Source: UBA4729 sp038231175
GTDB taxonomy: Bacteria > Patescibacteriota > Saccharimonadia > Saccharimonadales > UBA4665
Assembly: GCA_038231175.1 (NCBI GenBank)
Contig: JBBRLU010000010.1
Span: 1-23,595 of the forward strand
Length of the DNA stretch: 23,595 nt
Direction of reading: 5' to 3'
Positions within the stretch are counted from its first letter, which is position 1, and the number at the start of each line of letters is the position of its first letter. This document shows positions 1-6,364 of the stretch, one piece after another. The notes beneath the pieces were generated by a model, which saw nothing but the letters and a program-made list of their open reading frames with translations, did no database searches and was not told where the DNA came from. A program made the translations under genes and the position numbers.

Positions 1-97
1 GCGCTATCACATCGTCCGTGGTGCTCTCGATTTGCAAGGTGTCAACAACCGCAAGCAGGGCCGTAGCAAATACGGTACCAAGAAAGAGAGCAAGTAA
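1..97 (+). CDS. rpsL: 30S ribosomal protein S12, C-terminal part (truncated by window start)
   Basis: Reading from base 2, the last 31 codons give a peptide beginning RYHIVRGALDLQGV and ending KYGTKKESK, then TAA. This matches the conserved C-terminal segment of S12 (usual form RYHxVRGALDxxGVxxRKQxRSKYG). S12 lies at the decoding centre of the 30S subunit. Only the tail is visible, so the PNSA loop and streptomycin-related residues cannot be examined. The stop shares one base with the rpsG start (TAATG), the usual rpsL-rpsG pairing of the str operon, and implies translational coupling. Confidence 0.95.
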   Translation, partial: RYHIVRGALDLQGVNNRKQGRSKYGTKKESK

Positions 98-576
98 TGC
101 CCCGTAAAAAGACCAAGGCCTTGATCCGCGAAGTTAACCCGGATCGCCTGTACAACAACGTCCAAGTTCAGAAGCTGATTAACCGGGTCATGCAGGACGG
201 TAAGAAGCAGACAGCCGAGAAGCTGGTCTACACCGGTATGCAGAAAGCTGCTGACCGCCTCAAGGTCGAGAACCCACTCGATGTCTTCGAGCAAGCATTT
301 AAGAACATCCAACCGCACATGGAAACTCGTTCCCGTCGTGTCGGTGGGGCTAACTACCAGATTCCGTTTGAAGTCAAAGGCCAGCGCCAGAACCACCTGA
401 CTACGATGTGGTTCGTCGCTGCCTGCCGCTCCCGCAAAGGTATCGGCATGGCCGACCGCATTGCGGCTGAGCTTCAAGATGCATACAACGCGCAGGGTAC
501 TTCAGTTAAAAAGCGTGAAGACGTCCACAAAATGGCCGAAGCCAACCGCGCTTTCGCCCACTTCGCTCGTACATAA
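97..576 (+). CDS. rpsG: 30S ribosomal protein S7
   Basis: 159 aa, close to the usual 156. It begins MPRKKTKALIREVNPD and ends with the S7 signature VKKREDVHKMAEANRAFAHF. S7 nucleates assembly of the 30S head by binding the 3' domain of 16S rRNA and sits near the E site. The middle segment (VKGQRQNHLTTMWFVAAC, about residues 94-111) keeps the S7 fold pattern but diverges from the usual VxxxRRxxLAxRW form. The start is fixed by the one-base overlap with rpsL. It is the last gene before a strong terminator, so fusA is not co-transcribed from here as it is in the classical str operon. Confidence 0.98.
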   Translation: MPRKKTKALIREVNPDRLYNNVQVQKLINRVMQDGKKQTAEKLVYTGMQKAADRLKVENPLDVFEQAFKNIQPHMETRSRRVGGANYQIPFEVKGQRQNHLTTMWFVAACRSRKGIGMADRIAAELQDAYNAQGTSVKKREDVHKMAEANRAFAHFART

Positions 577-591
577 TAGTAAAACTATGTA

Positions 592-627
592 AGAGGTAGT
601 CTTGATATTCCAAGACTACCTCTTTTT
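592..627 (+). terminator. Intrinsic terminator after rpsG
   Basis: A 13-bp perfect stem (592-604 pairs with 611-623), a 6-nt loop (605-610) and a run of Ts at 623-627. It follows the rpsG stop by 15 nt, so it separates the rpsL-rpsG unit from the hypothetical gene at 647 and from fusA. Confidence 0.93.
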
Positions 628-646
628 ATTCTGAAGGAAATTATTT

Positions 647-1087
647 ATGGGATTACTGACCATTAAAACCGAGGCTGGCTTTGATAAGTTATACAAAAAT
701 ATAATTATTGAAAGCGCTGAGAAACCTAAAATCATTGGAAGCTCTACCTACGTACCTTACACCGATGCTTTTCGACCACCAGAAAATCTGACCATCAAGC
801 GACTTTTTTGGCTGGACCGAAATGTCCAGGGAAATAATCTGTTTGTACCGGATGCGACACTGGGAAGAGTATTTATTCCTCATGAGATCACAAGACATCT
901 TTTGCCGACAGCTGTAGTCCTACTTCCATCAGATCGCAGAGCTAAGAATTTTGGAATAATAGAAGTTGATCTTGCAGAGTCAACATCAATGGATACTGAA
1001 AGTTTTTGTATGGAGGCAGTGGCTTGTGCGTTGCTGCGCATGGACGAGCATCCACTGGTAGAACTATCAGGTATACCAACCTCTTAA
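647..1087 (+). CDS. Hypothetical protein between rpsG and fusA
   Basis: 146 aa. I do not recognise the family. The protein has no obvious signal peptide or membrane segment and looks like a small mixed alpha/beta soluble protein; a hydrophobic stretch ITRHLLPTAVVLLPSDRR (about residues 84-101) is probably a buried core strand. The start is supported by AAGGA at 634-638, eight bases upstream. The gene lies alone between the rpsG terminator and the fusA promoter. Its base composition is visibly more AT-rich than its ribosomal neighbours, with many A/T-ending codons, which fits either low expression or insertion into the str locus. No function is proposed. Confidence 0.8.
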   Translation: MGLLTIKTEAGFDKLYKNIIIESAEKPKIIGSSTYVPYTDAFRPPENLTIKRLFWLDRNVQGNNLFVPDATLGRVFIPHEITRHLLPTAVVLLPSDRRAKNFGIIEVDLAESTSMDTESFCMEAVACALLRMDEHPLVELSGIPTS

Positions 1088-1091
1088 AATT

Positions 1092-1100
1092 TGTTATAAT
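1092..1100 (+). promoter_or_regulatory. Probable fusA promoter (extended -10)
   Basis: TGTTATAAT at 1092-1100 is a full extended -10 element (TG, one base, perfect TATAAT). No good -35 hexamer lies 16-18 nt upstream, as is common for extended -10 promoters. Transcription would start near 1107, giving a leader of about 74 nt with AAGGAG at 1164-1169 ahead of the fusA ATG. Confidence 0.6.
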
Positions 1101-1180
1101 TTGACCAAACCCTTGTATTCTTTTGCTTGCGCAATTTTCAGAAGTAAGTGGCACCAACTAATTAAGGAGAACAGAGACAT

Positions 1181-3292
1181 ATGGCTGACAAAAAAGTAAT
1201 CATGGAAAGAATCCGTAACATCGGTATTATCGCGCACATTGACGCCGGTAAGACCACGACTACCGAAGGTATCCTATACCGCACCGGCTTGAACCACAAG
1301 ATCGGCGCCGTGCATGACGGCGAAACCACTACCGACTGGATGGCCCAGGAGCGCGAGCGCGGTATTACCATCGTTGCGGCTTCGGTCACCTGTTTCTGGA
1401 AGGGTCAGAACAACTACGCCGGCCAAGAGTTCCAGATCAACATCATCGATACTCCAGGACATATCGACTTTACAGCCGAAGTCGAACGTTCACTGCGGGT
1501 CCTCGACGGCGCCTGCGTCGTCTTTGACGGTAAGATGGGTGTCGAATCGCAGTCCGAGACTGTCTGGCGCCAAGCCGATAAGTACGGCACTCCACGCCTA
1601 TGCTTCATTAATAAGATCAACCAGACCGGTGGTGATTTCTACAAGTCGCTCGATTCGATCCACAACCGCCTAAGCAAGCGGGCTTTCCCGATCCACCTAC
1701 CGATCGGTTTCGAACAGACCATCAATGGTATCGTCGACGTCATTTCGATGAAAGCCTACCAGTACGAGGCCTTTACAGACCACGAGATGGTCGAGATTCC
1801 GGTGCCAGCCGACATGGTCGACAAGGCCCAGAAGTACCGCAGTCTACTGATCGAAAACGCCGTTGCCGAAGACGAAGCGATGCTCGAAAAGTATTTCGAA
1901 GTCGGTGAAGAGGGCCTTAGCGAAGCAGAAATCCGCCAAGCCGTTCGGACCGCTACCTTGACCGGTAAGTTCTTCGTCGTCACTGGTGGCGATGGCCGTG
2001 GTGTGATGGTCGAAAAACTGCTCGACCTGGTTGTCGACGTCTTGCCGGCACCAGCTGATCGCAGCACCACCTGGGGCATCAATCCTAAGAACGGCGAAGA
2101 AATCGAGCGCAAACACAGCGAAGACGATCCCTTTGCCGCCTTGGCCTTTAAGATTACCAGCGATCCTTTCGTCGGTAAGCTAGCCTATTTCCGCGTCTAC
2201 TCTGGTAAAGTTACCGCCGGCTCCTATGTCCTGAACAGCTCGACCGGCGAAAAAGAGCGCGTCGGCCGGATCGTCCGGCTGCAAGCCGACAAACGGGCTG
2301 ACGTGACGGAAGTCGTCGCCGGTGACATCGCCGCCATCGTCGGACTGAAGGGTACGACCACTGGTCACACCCTCTGTGACCCAGCTAACCCGATCGTCCT
2401 GGAAAATATCACCTTCCCCGATCCTCCGGTTTCAATCGCTATCGAGCCCAAGACCAAAGCCGACCAGGAAAAGATGGGCATCGCCCTGCAGCGTCTAGCT
2501 GAAGAAGATCCGACTTTCCGGGTCCGCGTCGATGACGAAACCAGCCAGACAATCATCTCTGGAATGGGCGAGCTACACCTGGAAATCCTGGTCGACCGCA
2601 TGAAGCGCGAATTTACCGTCGAAGCCAACATCGGCCAACCACAGGTTGCCTACCGCGAAACTATTCGCAAAACTGGCGTCGAGGTTCAAGGCAAGTTCGT
2701 CAAGCAGTCCGGTGGCCGCGGTCAATACGGCGACGTCTGGTTACGCCTGTCGCAGAACGAAGAGGGCAAGGGTTTCGAATTCATCAACTCTATCAGGGGT
2801 GGTGTGGTTCCGAGTGAATACATCAAGCCAGTCGAGCAAGGTATTATCGAAGCCATGAGCAGCGGTGTGATTGCCGGCTATCCGGTCGTCGACGTCAAAG
2901 CCGAATTATACGATGGTAGTTACCATGAAGTTGACTCCAACGAAATGGCCTTCAAGGTTGCCGGTTCAATGGCCCTTAAAGAAGGCGTCCGCAAAGCCGG
3001 ACCAGTATTATTAGAACCTGTTATGAAAGTCGTTGTTGTAACTCCAGAAGAGAACATGGGTGACGTTATTGGCGGCTTAAACTCCAAGCGTGGCCGTATC
3101 GAATCTATGGAAGATTTATCTGGTAATGTTAAAGAAATAACCGCTTTCGTACCACTTGGTGAAATGTTCGGCTACACGACTGAAATCCGTTCTATGACTA
3201 AGGGTCGCGCCAGTTCTAGCATGGAGCTTGACCACTATGCCGATGTACCAAACCACGTCGCCGAAGCGATCATTGCCAAGAACGCCAAATAA
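1181..3292 (+). CDS. fusA: Elongation factor G (EF-G) with altered guanine-recognition motifs
   Basis: 703 aa, full-length EF-G, the translocation and ribosome-recycling GTPase. G1 AHIDAGKT at 18-25, switch I RGIT at 60-63 and G3 DTPGH at 90-94 are intact, and the domain IV tip region has the expected GSYHEVDS with His582. Two motifs are unusual. G4, normally NKxD, reads N144-K145-I146-N147 (FINKINQTGG). The G5 loop, normally GSA, reads TGGD at 268-271, so Gly270-Asp271 align with Ser-Ala. Both elements normally read the guanine base. The start is supported by AAGGAG about 12 nt upstream. From about 3000 the codons become noticeably more T/A-ending. The rest of the protein is well conserved, so a non-functional gene seems unlikely. 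Confidence 0.98.
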   Translation: MADKKVIMERIRNIGIIAHIDAGKTTTTEGILYRTGLNHKIGAVHDGETTTDWMAQERERGITIVAASVTCFWKGQNNYAGQEFQINIIDTPGHIDFTAEVERSLRVLDGACVVFDGKMGVESQSETVWRQADKYGTPRLCFINKINQTGGDFYKSLDSIHNRLSKRAFPIHLPIGFEQTINGIVDVISMKAYQYEAFTDHEMVEIPVPADMVDKAQKYRSLLIENAVAEDEAMLEKYFEVGEEGLSEAEIRQAVRTATLTGKFFVVTGGDGRGVMVEKLLDLVVDVLPAPADRSTTWGINPKNGEEIERKHSEDDPFAALAFKITSDPFVGKLAYFRVYSGKVTAGSYVLNSSTGEKERVGRIVRLQADKRADVTEVVAGDIAAIVGLKGTTTGHTLCDPANPIVLENITFPDPPVSIAIEPKTKADQEKMGIALQRLAEEDPTFRVRVDDETSQTIISGMGELHLEILVDRMKREFTVEANIGQPQVAYRETIRKTGVEVQGKFVKQSGGRGQYGDVWLRLSQNEEGKGFEFINSIRGGVVPSEYIKPVEQGIIEAMSSGVIAGYPVVDVKAELYDGSYHEVDSNEMAFKVAGSMALKEGVRKAGPVLLEPVMKVVVVTPEENMGDVIGGLNSKRGRIESMEDLSGNVKEITAFVPLGEMFGYTTEIRSMTKGRASSSMELDHYADVPNHVAEAIIAKNAK

Positions 3293-3326
3293 CGCTATAA
3301 ACGCAGCCATTTGGCTGAGCTAACAC

Positions 3327-3355
3327 TTTACAAAGAGTCTCAGATTAGATAAGAT
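3327..3355 (+). promoter_or_regulatory. tuf promoter
   Basis: -35 TTTACA at 3327-3332, a 17-nt spacer and -10 TAAGAT at 3350-3355. The -35 lies inside a 13-base string AACACTTTACAAA that recurs exactly at the infA promoter (17183-17195). The predicted start is near 3362, giving a leader of about 105 nt before the EF-Tu ATG. Confidence 0.72.
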
Positions 3356-3361
3356 AGTCTG

Positions 3362-3409
3362 GTAACTCGTGCGGGCCTTGTTGTAACTTGTGCTCACATG
3401 CTAGTAACT
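3362..3409 (+). repeat. Three GTAACT direct repeats at 21-nt spacing in the tuf leader
   Basis: GTAACT occurs at 3362-3367, 3383-3388 and 3404-3409, with starts exactly 21 nt apart. The first two copies extend to GTAACT(C/T)GTGC. The first copy sits at the expected transcription start. The function is unknown; see findings. Confidence 0.6.
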
Positions 3410-3429
3410 GGCAGCAACAAACCAAGTTA
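3378..3429 (+). promoter_or_regulatory. Candidate alternative-helix leader of tuf
   Basis: TTGTTG (3378-3383) can pair with CAACAA (3415-3420), and TAACTTG (3384-3390) can pair with CAAGTTA (3423-3429). The two helices cross with almost no connecting loop, so they would be mutually exclusive. This is a visual prediction only; no folding energy was computed. Confidence 0.35.
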
Positions 3430-3466
3430 TTAACCTATTAAACATTCTAAAGGGAGCTATTTTCAT

Positions 3467-4651
3467 ATGGCAGACAAATTCGACCGCACCAAACCACACG
3501 TTAACGTCGGTACCATGGGCCACGTCGACCACGGTAAGACTACACTAACCGCCGCCATCACGGCCGTCCTAGCTAAGAAGATGCCTAGTCCGGTCAATAA
3601 GCCAGTCGCTTATGACATGATCGACAACGCTCCCGAAGAGCGCGCTCGTGGTATTACCATCGCTACCTCCCACCAGGAGTACGAATCCGAGAAGCGTCAC
3701 TACGCCCACGTCGACATGCCAGGTCACGCCGACTACGTCAAGAACATGATTACCGGTGCTGCTCAGATCGACGGTGCTATCCTGGTCGTCGGTGCTAATG
3801 ACGGTCCATTGCCGCAGACCCGTGAGCACGTCCTACTTGCCAAGCAGGTCGGTGTGCCAAAGATCCTTGTCTTTATGAACAAGATGGACTTAGCCGACGC
3901 TGAGTTGGTCGAACTGGTCGAAGAAGAGATCCGCGAACTATTGGAAAAGAACGGTTTCGACCGTGACTGTCCAATTATTAAGGGCTCCGCCACGCAAGCA
4001 CTCGCTGGCGATGCTGCCGCTGAAGATGCTGTCATGGAACTGGTCAGAGCTATGGACGACTACGTACCACAGCCGGTCCGCGAACTTGACAAGCCATTCC
4101 TGATGCCCGTCGAAGACGTCTTTTCGATCAAGGGTCGTGGCACGGTCGCAACCGGTCGTATCGAAACTGGAATCATCAAGATTAACGAACCAGTCGAAAT
4201 CGTCGGTATCCGCACCACCAAAGCATCGGTCGTTACCGGTATCGAAGCCTTTAAGAAGCAGCTCGACCAAGGGCAGGCTGGCGACAACGCCGGTATCCTG
4301 CTTCGTGGTATTGAGCGCGATGACATCGAGCGCGGCCAGGTTATCTGTAAGCCAGGTAGCATTACGCCGCACACCGAGTTTGATTCCGAGGTCTACATCC
4401 TGACCAAGGAAGAGGGTGGTCGCCACACGCCATTTTTCAAGGGCTACAAGCCGCAGTTCTACTTCCGGACTACGGACGTTACTGGTGAAGTCGAGCTACC
4501 AGCCGGCAAAGAAATGGTTATGCCCGGTGACACCATTACCTTCAAGGTAAAGTTGCTCGCTCCAGTCGCCATGGACCAAGGTCTTAACTTCGCTATCCGT
4601 GAAGGTGGCCGGACCGTCGGTGCCGGAGTCGTTACCAAGATCGTCAAATAG
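3467..4651 (+). CDS. tuf: Elongation factor Tu (EF-Tu)
   Basis: 394 aa, the normal EF-Tu length. EF-Tu delivers aminoacyl-tRNA to the ribosomal A site as the GTP form. All G motifs are canonical: GHVDHGKT at 18-25, RGIT at 61-64, DMPGH at 83-87, NKMD at 138-141 and GSA at 173-175. Domains II and III follow, ending GRTVGAGVVTKIVK. The start is supported by AAAGGGAG about 10 nt upstream. The gene has its own promoter (3327) and terminator (4672), so it is a single-gene unit separated from fusA. The intact G4 and G5 motifs here give a useful internal contrast with the altered motifs of EF-G. Confidence 0.99.
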   Translation: MADKFDRTKPHVNVGTMGHVDHGKTTLTAAITAVLAKKMPSPVNKPVAYDMIDNAPEERARGITIATSHQEYESEKRHYAHVDMPGHADYVKNMITGAAQIDGAILVVGANDGPLPQTREHVLLAKQVGVPKILVFMNKMDLADAELVELVEEEIRELLEKNGFDRDCPIIKGSATQALAGDAAAEDAVMELVRAMDDYVPQPVRELDKPFLMPVEDVFSIKGRGTVATGRIETGIIKINEPVEIVGIRTTKASVVTGIEAFKKQLDQGQAGDNAGILLRGIERDDIERGQVICKPGSITPHTEFDSEVYILTKEEGGRHTPFFKGYKPQFYFRTTDVTGEVELPAGKEMVMPGDTITFKVKLLAPVAMDQGLNFAIREGGRTVGAGVVTKIVK

Positions 4652-4671
4652 TCACCGCACTACTGATCATC

Positions 4672-4700
4672 AGAGCCTCTGGGAAACCAGGGGCTCTTTT
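4672..4700 (+). terminator. Intrinsic terminator after tuf
   Basis: An 11-bp stem (4672-4682 with 4687-4697, one G-T pair) closed by a GAAA tetraloop at 4683-4686, followed by a T run (4697-4700, then ATTT). It lies about 20 nt after the tuf stop. Confidence 0.93.
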
Positions 4701-4711
4701 ATTTAGCCGGC

Positions 4712-4717
4712 TATAGT
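4712..4717 (+). promoter_or_regulatory. Candidate -10 box for the 61-aa ORF
   Basis: TATAGT at 4712-4717 lies 19 nt before the ATG at 4731, and no SD lies between them. Transcription would start about 7 nt before the ATG, giving a nearly leaderless mRNA. There is no convincing -35; its position falls within the tuf terminator. Confidence 0.4.
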
Positions 4718-4730
4718 GTAATATAAAAAT

Positions 4731-4916
4731 ATGAAAGTACCCTTCAGCGGTCCGATCGATAGCGGGCACTACCATAGGCCTGAGGTCATCGACCTCACCC
4801 ATATTGATGATGTGCCGCCAGCCATTGACTGGGTTACTAAAGAGTTATTGCATGGCGATGAAGCACTTCCCGACGCCATGGTAATAAATTTCTCTAATGA
4901 CCGACTTCGCGACTGA
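4731..4916 (+). CDS. Small hypothetical protein (61 aa), possibly leaderless
   Basis: 61 codons from ATG to TGA. The protein is acidic and soluble-looking, begins MKVPFSGPIDSGHYHRPEVI, and matches no family I know. It sits alone between the tuf terminator and the rpsJ promoter. There is no Shine-Dalgarno sequence; instead a TATAGT box lies just upstream, as at infA. Coding status rests on the open frame, the upstream element and the lack of competing features, so it is moderate. Conservation of the peptide in related genomes would settle it. Confidence 0.5.
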   Translation: MKVPFSGPIDSGHYHRPEVIDLTHIDDVPPAIDWVTKELLHGDEALPDAMVINFSNDRLRD

Positions 4917-4937
4917 GTCTTGAAGATAGCGTGAGAT

Positions 4938-4946
4938 TGTTATACA
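4938..4946 (+). promoter_or_regulatory. Candidate rpsJ promoter (extended -10)
   Basis: TGTTATACA at 4938-4946 fits an extended -10 and is embedded in the palindrome ATTGT-TAT-ACAAT. A possible -35, TTGAAG at 4920-4925, has only a 15-nt spacer. The leader would be about 85 nt. It contains a weak hairpin (TTACGG 4984-4989 with CCGTAA 5003-5008) and AAGGAG at 5023-5028. Confidence 0.4.
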
Positions 4947-5036
4947 ATTGGCTGACAAATTTAATCGTGGTGACTAAAAGTCGTTACGGGCACCTTGGTA
5001 GGCCGTAAAGATGTTACATCACAAGGAGCAACCATC

Positions 5037-5366
5037 ATGGCTGACGCCCCCAAAGCAGACGCAAAACAACGGATCCGTATCCGCCTCAAGGCCTACGACC
5101 ACAAAGTGATTGACCAAGCGGCCAAGCAGATCGTCGATACCGCCCTGCGAACCGGTGCTAGCTTGGCTGGCCCGATCCCGTTGCCAACGCGCCGGACAAC
5201 CTTTACCGTCGTAAAAAGTCCCCACGTCTACAAGAAAGGCCGCGAGCAATTCGAAATGCGTGTCCACAAACGCCTGATCGATGTCTTTGAGCCAACGCCA
5301 AAGACCATCGACAGCCTCATGAACCTGAGCCTGCCAGCCGGTTGCGACGTCGAAATCAAGATGTAA
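5037..5366 (+). CDS. rpsJ: 30S ribosomal protein S10
   Basis: 109 aa, close to the usual 102-105. After a short N-terminal extension (MADAPKADAK) it shows the S10 pattern: IRIRLKAYDHKVIDQAAKQI, the loop GPIPLPTRRTTFTVVKSPHV and HKRLIDVFEPTPKTIDSLM. S10 binds the 30S head and is also NusE, the partner of NusB in antitermination. The ATG at 5037 is chosen because AAGGAG (5023-5028) sits just ahead of it; an in-frame TTG at 4995 has no such site. Unlike the classical S10 operon, rpsJ is cut off by its own terminator and lies about 1 kb from rplC. Confidence 0.97.
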   Translation: MADAPKADAKQRIRIRLKAYDHKVIDQAAKQIVDTALRTGASLAGPIPLPTRRTTFTVVKSPHVYKKGREQFEMRVHKRLIDVFEPTPKTIDSLMNLSLPAGCDVEIKM

Positions 5367-5374
5367 CCATCAGT

Positions 5375-5400
5375 AAGCCGCCCACCAGGGCGGTTTTTTT
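5375..5400 (+). terminator. Intrinsic terminator after rpsJ
   Basis: A 6-bp G+C stem CCGCCC/GGGCGG (5378-5383 with 5388-5393), an ACCA loop and a run of eight Ts from 5394; the stem can extend with A-T and G-T pairs from 5375. It ends the rpsJ transcript. Confidence 0.92.
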
Positions 5401-5490
5401 ATTGAAGCGGATCAAGTTCTTAAGTGTGAGCTATTTCATATACTGTCGCCCTGATAACAGTTATTATGTTTGCATAACAGGAGATATAAC
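5401..5490 (+). promoter_or_regulatory. Leader of the YtxH-like gene, candidate -10 only
   Basis: TATACT at 5440-5445 is a plausible -10 with a poor -35 (TTCTTA, 16-nt spacer). The string ATAACAG occurs twice (5453-5460 region and 5474-5480), 21-22 nt apart. AGGAG at 5479-5483 is the SD of the next gene. Confidence 0.3.
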
Positions 5491-5796
5491 ATGCGTTCAC
5501 ACAGCCACTCAGACAACGATAAGGCCCAAATATTCGGTGTAGCTGCCTTGGCCGCCGGTATCGGTGCCGTAATGGCAGTACTATTTACTAGGCAAAGCGG
5601 CAGCGAGACGCGCCAAGCCTTACGCGATAAGTTCCAAGAAGCCAAAGCCAAGCCGCAGACGATTAAAAAAGACATCAACGATGCCGCTGACAACGCCAAG
5701 GATATAGCTTTGAAAGCTAAGGACCAAGCCGCTGCCACGGTCAAAGAAGTTGCCGACAAGACAGCTGACAAGATCGACCACATTAAAAAGAGTTAA
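5491..5796 (+). CDS. YtxH-like small membrane-anchored protein
   Basis: 101 aa from the ATG at 5491, which has AGGAG eight bases upstream; an in-frame ATG at 5470 lacks an SD. A short polar N-terminus is followed by one hydrophobic helix (about residues 14-33, IFGVAALAAGIGAVMAVLFT). The rest is a long Ala/Lys/Asp-rich amphipathic segment with repeated KAKDQAAATVKEVADK-type heptads, likely a coiled coil. This layout resembles the YtxH family of Gram-positive general-stress proteins, whose biochemical role is unknown. The assignment is by architecture, not by a catalytic motif. It sits between the rpsJ terminator and the rplC operon, with another membrane gene next. Confidence 0.72.
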   Translation: MRSHSHSDNDKAQIFGVAALAAGIGAVMAVLFTRQSGSETRQALRDKFQEAKAKPQTIKKDINDAADNAKDIALKAKDQAAATVKEVADKTADKIDHIKKS

Positions 5797-5822
5797 AGTT
5801 AGCTAGACGTATGTCCACCGCT

Positions 5823-5828
5823 TATGGT
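5823..5828 (+). promoter_or_regulatory. Weak -10-like element before the 96-aa gene
   Basis: TATGGT at 5823-5828 lies 18 nt before the ATG at 5841, and no SD is visible. This is the same arrangement as at infA and the 320-aa gene, but the hexamer is poorer. Confidence 0.25.
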
Positions 5829-5840
5829 TAACTAGTAGTA

Positions 5841-6131
5841 ATGGCAACCAAGAAAAAAACTAAATCGGCATCAAAAGTTATCAAAGACCAGGAGCTGGAC
5901 GGCGTTTATTTCCTAAAACTAGTCATGTACCTGATCATCGGTGCTCAGTGGCTACGTTTTAACAACGGTAGCGGACAAACTACGCTGGCTTTACCGATAG
6001 GCCTGATCGTCGGCATGGCTTTTGCGTTGCATGATCACTTCAAAATTGACCGTAAGATTGAATTTGCGTTGTTGTTAGTAGCGACGATGGTCGGCTTCTA
6101 TGCCATGATCGGTCTCAACTTTTCTGCATAG
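5841..6131 (+). CDS. Hypothetical three-helix membrane protein (96 aa)
   Basis: 96 aa. A very basic N-terminus (MATKKKTKSASK) is followed by three likely membrane helices at about 22-40, 47-64 and 73-93, separated by short loops, with a charged HDHFKIDRK segment at 64-72. The basic N-terminus suggests it lies on the cytoplasmic side. I do not recognise the family. It follows the YtxH-like gene by 44 nt and ends about 45 nt before the rplC promoter. No SD precedes the ATG. The composition and membrane pattern support a real gene; its function is unknown. Confidence 0.75.
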   Translation: MATKKKTKSASKVIKDQELDGVYFLKLVMYLIIGAQWLRFNNGSGQTTLALPIGLIVGMAFALHDHFKIDRKIEFALLLVATMVGFYAMIGLNFSA

Positions 6132-6175
6132 TGAACGCCCGCAAGCGCAGCAGTATAAGTATTATTTGCAACATA

Positions 6176-6205
6176 TTGACAGAGGTTAGACCAACGTGGT
6201 ACTCT
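6176..6205 (+). promoter_or_regulatory. Promoter of the rplC ribosomal protein operon
   Basis: A perfect -35 TTGACA at 6176-6181, an 18-nt spacer and -10 TACTCT at 6200-6205. The start would be near 6212, giving a leader of about 165 nt before rplC. It is the best -35 in the window and heads the largest gene cluster. Confidence 0.7.
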
Positions 6206-6231
6206 TATATGGTATCTTTTTGAGAAACACG

Positions 6232-6285
6232 CTTGGTTCACTAGATAGGTCACCCTAACAGGGGTCGAAACCGTTAGTCACCAAG
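6232..6285 (+). promoter_or_regulatory. Structured leader of the rplC operon
   Basis: Nested complementarity is visible: CTTGGT (6232-6237) with ACCAAG (6280-6285); inside it CTAAC (6255-6259) with GTTAG (6273-6277); and inside that GGT (6263-6265) with ACC (6270-6272) around a CGAA loop. The outer 3' strand overlaps the AAGGA (6283-6287) that precedes a short ORF. CCCTAACAG occurs at 6253-6261 and again at 6312-6320. It resembles no r-protein leader I know by sequence. Autoregulation is an inference. Confidence 0.45.
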
Positions 6286-6292
6286 GATTTTT

Positions 6293-6343
6293 ATGTCAAA
6301 CCTTAGATCATCCCTAACAGATGTTGATCAGAAAGGAGCTTGA
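6293..6343 (+). CDS. Possible 16-codon upstream ORF in the rplC leader
   Basis: ATG at 6293 opens MSNLRSSLTDVDQKGA and stops at TGA 6341-6343. AAGGA (6283-6287) is five bases upstream, a good SD distance, and half of it can be sequestered by the leader hairpin. The ORF ends 34 nt before the rplC start. It may be a regulatory leader peptide or chance; without comparative data this is a low-confidence call. Confidence 0.3.
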   Translation: MSNLRSSLTDVDQKGA

Positions 6344-6364
6344 CCACTAAACTAATATAAGGAA

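Noticed and set aside
7..477. 156-aa open frame on the - strand opposite rpsG
   Set aside because: Antisense shadow of S7. The protein has no family resemblance and no SD or promoter.
4984..5008. Conserved riboswitch in the rpsJ leader
   Set aside because: The stem is only 6 bp with a 3-nt bulge and 2 inner pairs, and no known riboswitch core is seen; it is mentioned only as a weak hairpin.
4995..5036. Longer S10 starting at TTG 4995
   Set aside because: AAGGAG is placed for the ATG at 5037, and the added 14 residues do not match S10.
5470..5490. Longer start for the YtxH-like gene at 5470
   Set aside because: There is no SD before 5470, while AGGAG is correctly spaced for 5491.
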